Positions 7,868-15,008 of a stretch of 27,791 bases of DNA are shown piece by piece. The notes under the pieces were generated by a model that had not been told where the DNA came from, did no database searches, and saw only the letters and a program-made list of their open reading frames with translations. The position numbers were made by a program, and so were the translations under genes. Source of the stretch: DATCVR01 sp036566745 (GTDB taxonomy: Bacteria; Actinomycetota; Actinomycetes; Jiangellales; Jiangellaceae); contig DATCVR010000109.1 in NCBI GenBank assembly GCA_036566745.1, forward strand, positions 1 to 27,791, given 5' to 3'. Positions within the stretch are counted from its first letter, which is position 1; each line of letters opens with the position of its first letter.

Positions 7868-8319
7868 CGGACATCCGACAGGTGCACCACATCGGGCTCA
7901 CCGTGCGCGACCTGGATCGCTCCGTGGCGTTCTACCGCGACCGGCTCGGTTGTGAACCGATCATGCGGCAAGAGAAGAAGGGCGGCTACCTGGCCGCCAT
8001 CGTCGGCTATCCCGATGCGCATGTGTCCATGTGCCACCTGCGCACGCCTCTGGGCGACCTGGTCATCGAGCTGTTCCAGTACCACCATCCCGAGCCGGTA
8101 GTCGCCGACCTCGAGCCGCGCCGCATCGGCAACGCGCACCTGTGCTTCCTGGTGCCGGATCTGAAGGCGGTGTATACGCGGCTGGCCGCCGTCGGCGTCG
8201 ACTTCGTGTCCGCACCGGTCGAGGTGGACACCGGGGCCAACGCCGGTGGCCACGGCGTGTACCTGCGCGATCCCGACGGCATCACGCTCGAGCTTTTCCA
8301 GCCCCGGGACGCGGCGTGA
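7864..8319 (+). CDS. VOC-family (glyoxalase/epimerase fold) metalloprotein
   Basis: 151 residues, starting in the ATGA overlap. Two beta-alpha-beta-beta-beta modules are visible. Probable metal ligands are His8 or His9 (VHHIGLTVRD), Glu69 (LVIELFQ), His92 (GNAHLCFLV) and Glu143 (ITLELFQ), the usual His/Glu/His/Glu set. The FLVPDLKAVYTRLAAVGVDF and GVYLRDPDGITLELFQP blocks are typical of dioxygenase-like, glyoxalase-like and methylmalonyl-CoA epimerase-like members. The reaction cannot be chosen between isomerisation of a hydroxy-ketone or ketoaldehyde, lyase action and ring cleavage. In this operon an isomerase of an enediol-type intermediate would fit. Confidence 0.87.
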   Translation: MTDIRQVHHIGLTVRDLDRSVAFYRDRLGCEPIMRQEKKGGYLAAIVGYPDAHVSMCHLRTPLGDLVIELFQYHHPEPVVADLEPRRIGNAHLCFLVPDLKAVYTRLAAVGVDFVSAPVEVDTGANAGGHGVYLRDPDGITLELFQPRDAA

Positions 8320-9035
8320 CCAGGCGGGCCGTCGTCACCGGGGCGGCGTCCGGCATCGGGCAGGCCGTCGCCGCGGAGCTGGCCGCCGCCGGATACGACG
8401 TCGTCGGCGTGGACAAGGACCCGTGCAGCGTCGTCGACGGCATCGTGGCCGACCTCTCGGACCTGACCGGGCTGGACCGGCTCGTGGCCGAGATCGAGGC
8501 TGGCGGCGGCGTGGACGTCCTGGTGAGCTGCGCCGGGATCTTCGAGGGGCAGCTCACCGACGACCTCACGACGGACACGTACGAGCGGACGCTGCGGGTC
8601 AACCTGCATGCGCCGGTCCTGCTGATGAGCCGGTTCGCCGCCCGGATGGCGCGCCGCGGGTACGGGCGCATCGTCGCTGTCACCAGCATCCACGCCAGGT
8701 TCAGCGAGCCGACGGCACTGGCCTACGACGTCGCGAAGGCCGGGCTGGAGGCCGCCACCCGGACGGTCGCCGTCGAGCACGCCGACGCCGGTGTCCTGGT
8801 CAACGCCCTCGCGCCCGGTTTCGTGAACACCGCGATGTCCGTCGTCGACGGCGAGAACGAACTGGCGACGCCCTGGTTCACCGACCACTACCTGGGCACC
8901 GGACGGCTCCCGATCCGCCGCGCGGCCGAGCCGAGCGAGATCGCGACCTCGGTCGCCTATCTCGTCGACGAGCGCAACACCTACCTGACCGGCAGCACGG
9001 TCACCGTCGACGGAGGGCTCTGTGCGCGCTTCTGA
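8316..9035 (+). CDS. Short-chain dehydrogenase/reductase (second of two)
   Basis: 239 residues from the GTG in the GTGA overlap with the VOC gene; the frame is open upstream but only this start gives a normal SDR N-terminus. TGAASGIG (8-15), Asp33 (GVDKD, NAD preference), Ser124 (AVTSIHA), and Tyr137/Lys141 (YDVAK) are all in place. It also has VNALAPGFVNTAM and the final YLTGSTVTVDGG. It is only distantly like the first SDR of the operon and probably acts on a different carbon or a later intermediate. The last 14 bases overlap the SMP-30 gene in another frame, with a GGAGGG ribosome site embedded in its final codons. A dehydrogenase next to a lactonase suggests oxidation of a lactol to a lactone. 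Confidence 0.92.
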   Translation: MTRRAVVTGAASGIGQAVAAELAAAGYDVVGVDKDPCSVVDGIVADLSDLTGLDRLVAEIEAGGGVDVLVSCAGIFEGQLTDDLTTDTYERTLRVNLHAPVLLMSRFAARMARRGYGRIVAVTSIHARFSEPTALAYDVAKAGLEAATRTVAVEHADAGVLVNALAPGFVNTAMSVVDGENELATPWFTDHYLGTGRLPIRRAAEPSEIATSVAYLVDERNTYLTGSTVTVDGGLCARF

Positions 9036-9861
9036 TCCCGAGGTCGTCGTCGACGGCCTCTACTTCCCCGAGTGCCTGCGCTGGCGCGACGGCCGGCTGT
9101 GGTTCAGCGACATGTTCGCCGGCACCGTCCACCGGACGTCCGGCACCGGCGGCACCGTCGACACGGTCGCCGAGGTGCCCGGGTACGCCGGCGGCCTGGG
9201 CTGGCTGCCCGGCGGCGACCTGCTCGTCGTCGCGATGCTGGAGCGGCAGGTCATGCGCGTCGGCGTGGACGGTGGCGTCCGGACACACGCCGACCTGCGG
9301 CCACTGCTGGAGCACCCCGCGAACGACATGTACGTCGACCACACTGGCCGGGCGTTCGTCAGCGGCTACGGCTACGACGTCGACCACGGTGCGCCGCAGC
9401 AGCCGGTCCAGCTGGCCGTCGTGGAGCCCGGCGGATCGGCCTGTCTCAGCGGGCCGGGACTGGTCTTCCCCAACGGCATCGACCGCCGCGCCGGCAGTGC
9501 CGAGCTGCTGGTCGCCGAGACGTTCGCCGACCGGGTGTCCGTCCTGCCGCTCGGCGACGGCGACGGCGTGCTCGGCCCGTCCCGGCCGTTGGCCACGTTC
9601 GCCGCGGGCGACGGGCCTGACGGCCTGTGCGCTGACGGCGGCGGTGGCGCGTGGGTGGCCTGCGCGTTCGGCCAGCGGGCCGTGCACATCACGGCCGACG
9701 GCGAGCTCGATCACGTCGTGCCGATGCCTGGTCGCGGTGTCCTGTGCTGTCTGCTCGGCGGTGAGCGGGGGAGCACCCTCTATCTCGCGATTGCCGACAC
9801 GGACGAGGAGTACGCCGCCCGGTACCGGACGGGGAGCATCCTTGCCGTGGAGTTGAGTTGA
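9022..9861 (+). CDS. SMP-30/gluconolactonase-like protein
   Basis: 279 residues from GTG 9022; GGAGGG (9012-9017) is four bases upstream. It is a six-bladed beta-propeller of the regucalcin/gluconolactonase type: FPECLRW with metal ligand Glu17, Asn101 (PANDMYVD), Asn151 (FPNGID) and Asp200 (GDGPDGLCAD). These four match the calcium or zinc site of SMP-30. Family members hydrolyse aldonolactones to acids. Coupled to the SDR before it, this gives an oxidise-then-open-ring step. Related propellers also include strictosidine synthase-like proteins, so the substrate is not proved to be a sugar lactone. The gene lacks a signal peptide and should act in the cytoplasm. Confidence 0.9.
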   Translation: MRASDPEVVVDGLYFPECLRWRDGRLWFSDMFAGTVHRTSGTGGTVDTVAEVPGYAGGLGWLPGGDLLVVAMLERQVMRVGVDGGVRTHADLRPLLEHPANDMYVDHTGRAFVSGYGYDVDHGAPQQPVQLAVVEPGGSACLSGPGLVFPNGIDRRAGSAELLVAETFADRVSVLPLGDGDGVLGPSRPLATFAAGDGPDGLCADGGGGAWVACAFGQRAVHITADGELDHVVPMPGRGVLCCLLGGERGSTLYLAIADTDEEYAARYRTGSILAVELS

Positions 9862-9883
9862 GTTGATCGATCGGGAGGTAAAG

Positions 9884-10663
9884 TTGGGCGGCATCGACAT
9901 GGATCAGGACATCGTGGGCGGCGACACCGGCAAGCCACGGGTGCAGTCGGCGGCGCGGACGGTTGCCATCCTGCTCGCGGTCGCGCAGAGCGAGAGCGGC
10001 CTGACGACCAAGGAGATCAGCGAGCAGGTCAAGATCGGCCGGCAGGCGGTCTACCACCTGCTGCACACGCTGGTCGGTGTCGGCATGTTGACCCGCGGTA
10101 CCGGCAACCGATACGTCCTCGGGCTGCGGGTCGGCACTCTGGCGCAGGGTTTCGAGCGTCATCTCGCGCCGTCGGAGCACCTCGCGCCGATCGTGCGGCG
10201 GCTGTCTCAGCAGACCGACGAGACCGCCTACGCCGCCGGCTGGTGGCTCGGTGAGATCGCCGTGCTGGCCGTCGCCCGCGGCAACCATCCGGTCCAGGCT
10301 GCAGAGACGCCGCAGGGGCACACCGGTGGCGCCCACGCCCGCGCGTCGGGAAAGCTGCTGTTGGCCTTCGCCAGCCCGGCCACCCGCGACGGGTACCTCG
10401 AGGCCCACCAGCTCACCGCCGTCACCCCCGCCACCATCACCGATCCCGGCAAGCTCAGCCGCGAGCTGGAGCGGATCCGCCACCAGGGCTATTCCGTCGA
10501 CAACGAGGAGTTCGCGGCCGGACTGTGCTGCCTGGCGGTGCCCTTCGACGCCGGCCACTCGCCGTTCGTGCTGGCCCTGTCGGCGCCCAAGGAGCGGTTC
10601 GAGGAGCACTTCGACCGCAACCTCGCCATCATGCGCCAGCTGACCGGAACGGACAGGGCGTGA
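9884..10663 (+). CDS. IclR-family transcriptional regulator
   Basis: About 259 residues from TTG 9884, chosen because GGGAGG (9873-9878) lies five bases upstream; ATG 9899 is the alternative, and the frame is also open to a TTG at 9863. The N-terminal winged helix begins VQSAARTVAILLAVAQSES and has the recognition helix GRQAVYHLLHTLV. The effector domain includes GFERHLAPSEHLAPIVRRLSQQTDETAY, ASGKLLLAF and the late GYSVDNEEFAAGLCCLAVPF strand with the Cys-containing ligand pocket typical of IclR proteins. It is encoded inside the operon and is the likeliest protein to bind O1-O3 between the divergent promoters, repressing both until a pathway compound appears. That link is inferred from context only. 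Confidence 0.93.
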   Translation: MGGIDMDQDIVGGDTGKPRVQSAARTVAILLAVAQSESGLTTKEISEQVKIGRQAVYHLLHTLVGVGMLTRGTGNRYVLGLRVGTLAQGFERHLAPSEHLAPIVRRLSQQTDETAYAAGWWLGEIAVLAVARGNHPVQAAETPQGHTGGAHARASGKLLLAFASPATRDGYLEAHQLTAVTPATITDPGKLSRELERIRHQGYSVDNEEFAAGLCCLAVPFDAGHSPFVLALSAPKERFEEHFDRNLAIMRQLTGTDRA

Positions 10664-10962
10664 CCGGCGCGCGCCCACCCGAGTTCCTGGTGCGCATCCA
10701 CATCGCGCTGCCGCCCGACCTCGACGACGACCGGCGCGCCGCGCTGGAGCACGACGAGCACCGCGTGGGGGAGGAGCTCGTGCGGGCGGGCGTCATCGAG
10801 CGGATCTGGCGGCTTCCCGGCCAACCGGCCAACGTCGGCATCTGGCGTGCGGCCGACGCCACGGAGCTGCACCGCCACCTCCGGTCGCTGCCGATGTGGC
10901 GGTGGATGCACATCGAGGTCACCGCGCTGGCGACCCACCCGCTGGAAGCCGACGCCGACTAG
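10660..10962 (+). CDS. Muconolactone delta-isomerase-like protein
   Basis: 100 residues from the GTG in the GTGA overlap with iclR. The pattern EFLVRIHIALPPDLDDDRRAALEHDEHRVGEELVRAGVIERIWRLPG, then a NVGIWRAADATELHRHLRSLPMWRWMHIEVTALATHP end, matches the small MIase (CatC) family in both length (about 95) and motif order. CatC moves the double bond of muconolactone in catechol breakdown. No other beta-ketoadipate gene is present, so here it may isomerise another unsaturated lactone or be a dimeric ferredoxin-like protein with a different job. It is the last gene of the operon; the next gene runs the other way. Confidence 0.83.
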   Translation: MTGARPPEFLVRIHIALPPDLDDDRRAALEHDEHRVGEELVRAGVIERIWRLPGQPANVGIWRAADATELHRHLRSLPMWRWMHIEVTALATHPLEADAD

Positions 10963-11032
10963 CGACACTCCATGCTGGCTGAGGTGGGAGCGGCGCTGAC
11001 GGGCGATCACTGTGGCGGCGAGCCTGGGCCGA

Positions 11033-11650
11033 CTACCAACCCGAGCCGGCGCGGATGGGCCGGTCATCGGCTTCGTCGTTCACGCGGGCGTGGAGGTGCA
11101 TGTCGTGCCAACCGTCGGCGTGCAGCGCCGAGCTCCGCTTGGTGCCCTCGGCGACGAATCCGGCCTTGACTGCCACCCGGCACGACGCCGCGTTGTCTCT
11201 GGAGTGTTCGAGGTCGATCCGGTGCAGCCCGACGTGGGTGAACATCCAGGCGGTGACGGCCTCCAGCGCTCGCGGAGCCACGCCGCGCCCGCGGGCCTGC
11301 GGCAGCACCCAGTACGCCGCCTCGCCGTGTCCCTCGGCCAGGTCCATGGTGCGAAGCCCCACCCGGCCCACGATCACGCCTTCGGCTTCGACGGCCCAGC
11401 CGGCTCCGGTCTCGGCGGCCCACCGACCCGCCCACGACGACGCCCAGGCCGACGCCTCGGCTGCGCTCATGGAGCGGACGTGCCACCGCCGGATGTCCGG
11501 GTCGCGATACGCGTCGACGATCGCCGGTGCGTCCGATGCCCGCCAGGGCCGCAGGAGTAGTTCGTCCACCGCGAGCTCCGGCTGGGTGAGGCCACTGAGC
11601 CGGCCGGAGGGCACGACGGGTCCGACGAGCTCGGGCATGGCGACCATCAT
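11033..11650 (-). CDS. GNAT-family N-acetyltransferase (RimJ/RimL-like)
   Basis: Up to 205 residues from ATG 11650; ATG 11638 is a possible shorter start and neither has a clear ribosome site. The core has ELLLRPWRASDAPAIVDAYRDPDIRRWH near the N-terminus, the acetyl-CoA pyrophosphate loop in PQARGRGVAPRALEAVTAWMF, then LHRIDLEHSRDNAASCRVAVKAGFVAEGTKR, the standard end of RimJ/RimL-type enzymes that acetylate protein N-termini or small amines. It is convergent with the catabolic operon and 70 bases from it, with no convincing terminator in between. Confidence 0.9.
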   Translation of the reverse strand: MMVAMPELVGPVVPSGRLSGLTQPELAVDELLLRPWRASDAPAIVDAYRDPDIRRWHVRSMSAAEASAWASSWAGRWAAETGAGWAVEAEGVIVGRVGLRTMDLAEGHGEAAYWVLPQARGRGVAPRALEAVTAWMFTHVGLHRIDLEHSRDNAASCRVAVKAGFVAEGTKRSSALHADGWHDMHLHARVNDEADDRPIRAGSGW

Positions 11651-11704
11651 GCCGGTCGCGGCACTCGTCGCAGCGATCCCGGACCGACCCGGCTGACGGG
11701 ACGT

Positions 11705-12028
11705 TCAGTCCTCGACGATGACGTCGTCGTAGTCCCCGCGCAGGAAGCCTTCGGGGTCGGCGATCCGCGGGTCGCTCATGTCGATCTCGACCTGCCCGTA
11801 CGGTTCGTCGAGCTGGGGCGCCATGCCGTTCGGCAGCAGCGGCGGGGCCACCGAATCGCGGTCCGGGTCGACCACGCGAATCACCGCGGTCAGCTCGGAT
11901 CCGTCGCCGGTTTCGGTGTGAGTCCGGTCCTCAACCGGCCCGGGTGGGGGCACGAGGATGGCTACTGTCACCAAGGTCCCCACCGCACCGACGCCTACGA
12001 CGATGCTCCTGAACCGAGTCTCGCGCAT
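11705..12028 (-). CDS. Small membrane-anchored or exported acidic protein, unknown function
   Basis: 107 residues. The N-terminus has Arg2, Arg5 and Arg7, then a hydrophobic segment (about 9-27, IVVGVGAVGTLVTVAILVP) that is either a signal anchor or an uncleaved signal peptide. The rest is outside the membrane, Pro-rich and strongly acidic, ending DDVIVED. No family was recognised. It is divergent from the two-gene unit beginning near 12191, with 162 bases between them that contain no clear promoter hexamers. Codon use is like that of its neighbours. Confidence 0.68.
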   Translation of the reverse strand: MRETRFRSIVVGVGAVGTLVTVAILVPPPGPVEDRTHTETGDGSELTAVIRVVDPDRDSVAPPLLPNGMAPQLDEPYGQVEIDMSDPRIADPEGFLRGDYDDVIVED

Positions 12029-12190
12029 GACAGCCCACCCATCGTGTTGGTGATCTGGATCTTAGGCGGCGCTGGGACGGCCAGGTGCGCGGATGTGCGG
12101 TTTGCGGTGATCGTCCTTCCCGCGGACTCGTGGCGCACTAGCCTGAGGTCAGGATCATCAGTGTCGGCCGCCGACGAAGGGTCCGGGCTC

Positions 12191-12607
12191 ATGGCTCTGT
12201 TCCTCCTGCAGTCCAGTGACGATTCCGCCGCCGCCGCGACGCTGATCCTCCACGCCGGCGACATGGTCGACGACCTCGTGCGCGCGGTACAGGACCTCGA
12301 CGGCGAGGTGCACGCACTCGTGACGACGACCGGCGTGCACAACCTCGTCGGCATCGTCGAGCTGCCCGACGCCGAGGCCGCAGTGGCCCTCACGCTGTTG
12401 CAACGCTCGCGCGGTCGTCGCGCCGAACTCGTCCCGGCGGTCGCGGTCGGCAGATTCGGCGACGTCATCGAGCGGATCAACCGCGTCCTCACCACGTCGC
12501 CCGGCGACGACCGAGCCCCCGCTGACGGTGAGGTCGTCGACGCCCAGGGCGACGGCGCGGGGGATGCCGGGCGCGCCGAGCCCGTCCCCGATGACGCGGC
12601 CCGATGA
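12191..12607 (+). CDS. GYD-like small protein with disordered acidic tail
   Basis: 138 residues from ATG 12191, with GAAGGG (12176-12181) nine bases upstream; an in-frame GTG at 12161 is an alternative start. Residues 1-100 follow the order seen in GYD-domain proteins: a starting strand MALFLLQSS, a helix, DGEVHALVTTTGVHNLVGIVELPDAEAAVALTLL, then a last strand. GYD domains are ferredoxin-like and of unknown role. The match is by eye and modest. Residues about 105-138 are acidic, Gly/Ala/Asp/Pro-rich and probably disordered. The stop overlaps the ATG of the next gene, so the two products are likely made together. Confidence 0.62.
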   Translation: MALFLLQSSDDSAAAATLILHAGDMVDDLVRAVQDLDGEVHALVTTTGVHNLVGIVELPDAEAAVALTLLQRSRGRRAELVPAVAVGRFGDVIERINRVLTTSPGDDRAPADGEVVDAQGDGAGDAGRAEPVPDDAAR

Positions 12608-13323
12608 CGACTCCCGCGGTGCCGGGCCCCCCGGCGGTGTCCGAGGTGCAGGCCGCCATGGCCGCACAGGCGCAGATGCGCAACGAGCGAATCGCGACCC
12701 AGATCAGTGCCGCTCCGCTGCCGGCGTTCCAGCCCTCGCTCGCGGATCGGGTGGCGTTGCCTCAAACCGCCGCCGACCGCGACCGTGAGTTCCTGCAGAA
12801 GGTCGCGCCGGCCGCCGAGGCTGCGGCGAACCAGAACGCGATCGGCGTCCTGACCCGCGCCGCCGGCAGGCCGATGGGGCCGGTGGACCCGAGGCTCGCG
12901 CCCACCACGCCGTTCCACCCCGAGCTTCGGCCCGGTGCGCCTCGGCCGGCCCGGATGCAACTACCGATGCAGGCCGGGCAGGGCCAGCCCAAGCCGGACC
13001 CCATCGCAGATCATCTCCGCGGTGACGGGTTCGGCAGGCTCGGGGTCACCATCGACGACGCGATGACCCAGTCGCTCACGGGCGCGATGTACCTCCAGTG
13101 GGTCCGGATGGCGAGGTACCCGTGGTGGTGGGGGCCGATCGTCGGCGGGCTGGTGCAGGTGGAGCAGATGTTGGCCCGGGACAACGCCCTCTTTCAGGCC
13201 TCGCGCATGCCGGCCGTGACCAAGTCGATCTTCGAATCGAACATCTCCGTCGCGATGAACTGGTCCCGTGAGCAGCGGGCTGCTTACGCCGCCAGGACCG
13301 GCGGCACGCCCGTGCCCGTGTGA
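12604..13323 (+). CDS. Protein of unknown function with Pro/Ala/Gln-rich N-terminal half
   Basis: 239 residues, starting in an ATGA overlap with the GYD-like gene. Residues 1-135 are rich in Ala, Pro and Gln with no hydrophobic segment and look flexible. Residues about 140-225 are ordered and aromatic-rich: GRLGVTIDDAMTQSLTGAMYLQWVRMARYPWWWGPIVGGLVQVEQMLARDN, followed by FQASRMPAVTKSIFESNISVAMNWSREQRAAYAARTGG. The tryptophan cluster (YPWWWGP) is striking. No known family was recognised. It is not obviously a membrane protein, though the segment around WWWGPIVGGLVQV could touch a membrane. It is convergent with the SRPBCC gene, 24 bases away. Confidence 0.62.
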   Translation: MTTPAVPGPPAVSEVQAAMAAQAQMRNERIATQISAAPLPAFQPSLADRVALPQTAADRDREFLQKVAPAAEAAANQNAIGVLTRAAGRPMGPVDPRLAPTTPFHPELRPGAPRPARMQLPMQAGQGQPKPDPIADHLRGDGFGRLGVTIDDAMTQSLTGAMYLQWVRMARYPWWWGPIVGGLVQVEQMLARDNALFQASRMPAVTKSIFESNISVAMNWSREQRAAYAARTGGTPVPV

Positions 13324-13347
13324 GCTACCGGTCCGGCCGGCCCGGCG

Positions 13348-13869
13348 TCAGGAACGCTCGACGGCCTCGACGGCCTCGACGGCCTCGACGGCCTCGACGA
13401 GCTGGGCGAGCTGGGCGAGCTGGGCGAGCTGGGCGAGCTGCGCCAGAGCCTGGCGGGTGCCGAGCTCGTTGTCGGCGACCGAGACACCGGCGGGGATGCC
13501 TTGGTGCACGACCAGGACGTCGGTGCCACCGTCCGCGTCGGTGAGCGTCGTGGTCATCGTCATCGTGCCGCGCAGCGCGGGGTCGGTGGTCTCGAACTCG
13601 AGCGTCTCGACGACCTGCTCGTCGGGCACGAGCCTGACGAAGTGACCGTGGTAGGTGTCGGTGTGCGGCGCCGACTTGCCGGCGGCGTCCGGCGAGTCGT
13701 AGGTGAGCGAGACCCGGAACGCGCCACCTTCGCGAGCGTCGAACTCGTGCACGCGACTGCTCATGGTCGGCGGCACCCGCCACGTGGCGACTGCGTCGGT
13801 GTCCAGGAGCGCTCGGTACACGGCCGAGCGCGGCGCCCTGACGTGCTGACGCACCTGCGTGGTGGACAT
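13348..13869 (-). CDS. SRPBCC/AHSA1-family protein with repeat-expanded C-terminus
   Basis: 173 residues from ATG 13869 (STTQVRQHVRAPRSAVYRALLD), the usual START-like beginning; the open frame further upstream crosses another gene. GGAFRVSLTYDSP, HGHFVRLVPDEQVVETLEFET and GTMTMTTTLTDADGGTDVLVVHQGIP follow the strands of AHSA1/polyketide-cyclase-like proteins, which bind hydrophobic ligands. Relatives normally end shortly after a helix that closes the pocket (NELGTRQALAQLAQLV). Here that helix is extended by LAQ repeats and then VEA repeats, encoded by two sets of 9-bp tandem repeats. The role is unknown; small stress-related proteins of this type are common in actinobacteria. Confidence 0.84.
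   Translation of the reverse strand: MSTTQVRQHVRAPRSAVYRALLDTDAVATWRVPPTMSSRVHEFDAREGGAFRVSLTYDSPDAAGKSAPHTDTYHGHFVRLVPDEQVVETLEFETTDPALRGTMTMTTTLTDADGGTDVLVVHQGIPAGVSVADNELGTRQALAQLAQLAQLAQLAQLVEAVEAVEAVEAVERS
13357..13443. repeat. Two adjoining 9-bp tandem repeat arrays inside the SRPBCC gene
   Basis: On the + strand CTCGACGGC is repeated four times (13357-13392) plus a partial copy, and joins directly to GAGCTGGGC repeated four times (13399-13434) plus a variant copy to 13443. Because each unit is three codons, changes in copy number keep the reading frame. On the coding (minus) strand they encode LAQ repeats followed by VEA repeats, both heptad-free helix formers. Confidence 0.9.
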
Positions 13870-14007
13870 CGGACGACGATAGCTCCGTGACGACCTCGGT
13901 CGCTGTGATCGTGGCTGCCGCCGCGACGGGACGTACGGTTGCGCATCGGGTCTCCGGCTCCGCAGGATCGCCCTGTGTCGACGTTCCGGATGCGAGAGGT
14001 GGATCTC

Positions 14008-14784
14008 ATGGGGCGCTACGTCGATCTCGGCGGCGCACGTACTTGGTACGACGTGCAGGGTGCCGGTGAGCCGTTGCTCTTGGTCCATCCCGGTGGCGTG
14101 GGCGTCGACTCCCGGGCGTTCGGGCCGATCGTCGGCGACCTGTCGGCGGAGTACGAGGTCTACACCCCGGACCGCCGCGGACATGGCCGTACCGCGGACG
14201 TCGAGGGGCCGATCACCTACGAACTGATGGCGGCGGACACCGTCGCGTTCCTCGAGACCGTCGTGGGCGGGCCCGCGCGGATCCTGGGCATGTCCGACGG
14301 CGCCATCACGGCGCTGTTCGCGGCGATGTCCCGCCCGGACCTGGTGACGCAGCTGGCCTTCGTGGCCGGGGTGTTCCATCGTGACGCCTGGCATCCCAGC
14401 GCGCTCGAACCGGATCCGGCGAACCCGGAGACGCCGGCGTTCCTGCTCGACAGCTACGGGGACGTCTCGCCGGACGGGGTCGGACACGCACCGGTCGTGG
14501 CCCGCAAGCTGGCCCAGCTGCACGCCACCGCTCCGACGCTCCAGGTCGACGACCTCGTGCAGGTGGCCACGCGCACGCTGGTCATGATCGGCGATGACGA
14601 CGAGGTGTCGCCCGAACACGCCTCGACCATGCTCCGGGCGCTTCCCGACGCCGAGCTCGCGATCGTTCCCGGGACCTCGCACGGGCTGCTGGTGGAGAAG
14701 CCTCATGTGTGCGGTGCGATCCTGCTCGACTTCTTCGGCAACGCGCCGGTGGAGACGTTCGCGCCGATCAGGCGCGCCACCTGA
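14008..14784 (+). CDS. Alpha/beta-fold hydrolase
   Basis: 258 residues from ATG 14008, preferred because GAGAGG (13994-13999) lies eight bases upstream; ATG 13990 is an in-frame alternative. It has the oxyanion-hole motif HPGG (27-30), nucleophile elbow GMSDG with Ser96, probable acid Asp197 or Asp198 (IGDDDEV), and His225 (GTSHGL), so the catalytic triad is complete. PDRRGHGRT precedes the nucleophile, as in many esterases and proline iminopeptidase-like hydrolases. It should cleave an ester, lactone or C-C bond of a small molecule; the substrate is unknown. It is transcribed alone and ends at the palindromic terminator. Confidence 0.9.
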   Translation: MGRYVDLGGARTWYDVQGAGEPLLLVHPGGVGVDSRAFGPIVGDLSAEYEVYTPDRRGHGRTADVEGPITYELMAADTVAFLETVVGGPARILGMSDGAITALFAAMSRPDLVTQLAFVAGVFHRDAWHPSALEPDPANPETPAFLLDSYGDVSPDGVGHAPVVARKLAQLHATAPTLQVDDLVQVATRTLVMIGDDDEVSPEHASTMLRALPDAELAIVPGTSHGLLVEKPHVCGAILLDFFGNAPVETFAPIRRAT

Positions 14785-14825
14785 GCGCGGGCCAGAGCGG
14801 TCGCGACGAGGTCGCCGAAACGACG

Positions 14826-14861
14826 AAAACGGCTGGTCAGAAGCTTCTGACCAGCCGTTTT
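14826..14861. terminator. Perfect 36-bp palindromic bidirectional terminator
   Basis: The 36 bases are their own reverse complement, beginning AAAACGGC and ending in TTTT, centred on AAGCTT. A GC-rich stem followed by a T-run exists on both strands. It serves the alpha/beta hydrolase from the left and the tRNA-Arg gene from the right, whose 3' end is 8 bases away. Confidence 0.9.
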
Positions 14862-14868
14862 GCGTGGG

Positions 14869-14941
14869 TGCCCGCGGTAGGATTCGAACCTACGGCCTTC
14901 TGCTCCGGAGGCAGACGCTCTATCCCCTGAGCTACGCGGGC
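14869..14941 (-). tRNA. tRNA-Arg, anticodon CCG
   Basis: Read on the minus strand, the 73 bases fold as a full cloverleaf. There is a 7-bp acceptor stem GCCCGCG/CGCGGGC, a D arm GCTCAGGGGATAGAGC, an anticodon stem TCTGC/GCAGA around the loop CTCCGGA (anticodon CCG, reading CGG codons), a 5-base variable loop and a GTAGG/CCTAC T-stem with TTCGAAT. The discriminator base is A, as expected for tRNA-Arg. The gene does not encode the full CCA end (it reads ACCC). No integrated element sits next to it. Confidence 0.97.
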
Positions 14942-15008
14942 CCGGGCCGGGCAAGGCTATCAGGATCGACGCGCGGACCCCGAATCGGCGCCCCTCGCGG
15001 ACCAGCGC

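Noticed and set aside
9850..9872. GAGTT direct repeats and GATCGATC before iclR as an operator
   Set aside because: They lie in the last codons of the SMP-30 gene and the short gap, do not resemble O1-O3, and are too simple to support as a site.
10963..11032. Terminator between the catabolic operon and the convergent GNAT gene
   Set aside because: No stable hairpin of convincing length could be found by eye in these 70 bases.
14869..14941. tRNA-Arg as an attachment site for an integrated element
   Set aside because: No integrase gene and no repeated tRNA 3' end were seen in the window; genes on both sides are ordinary.
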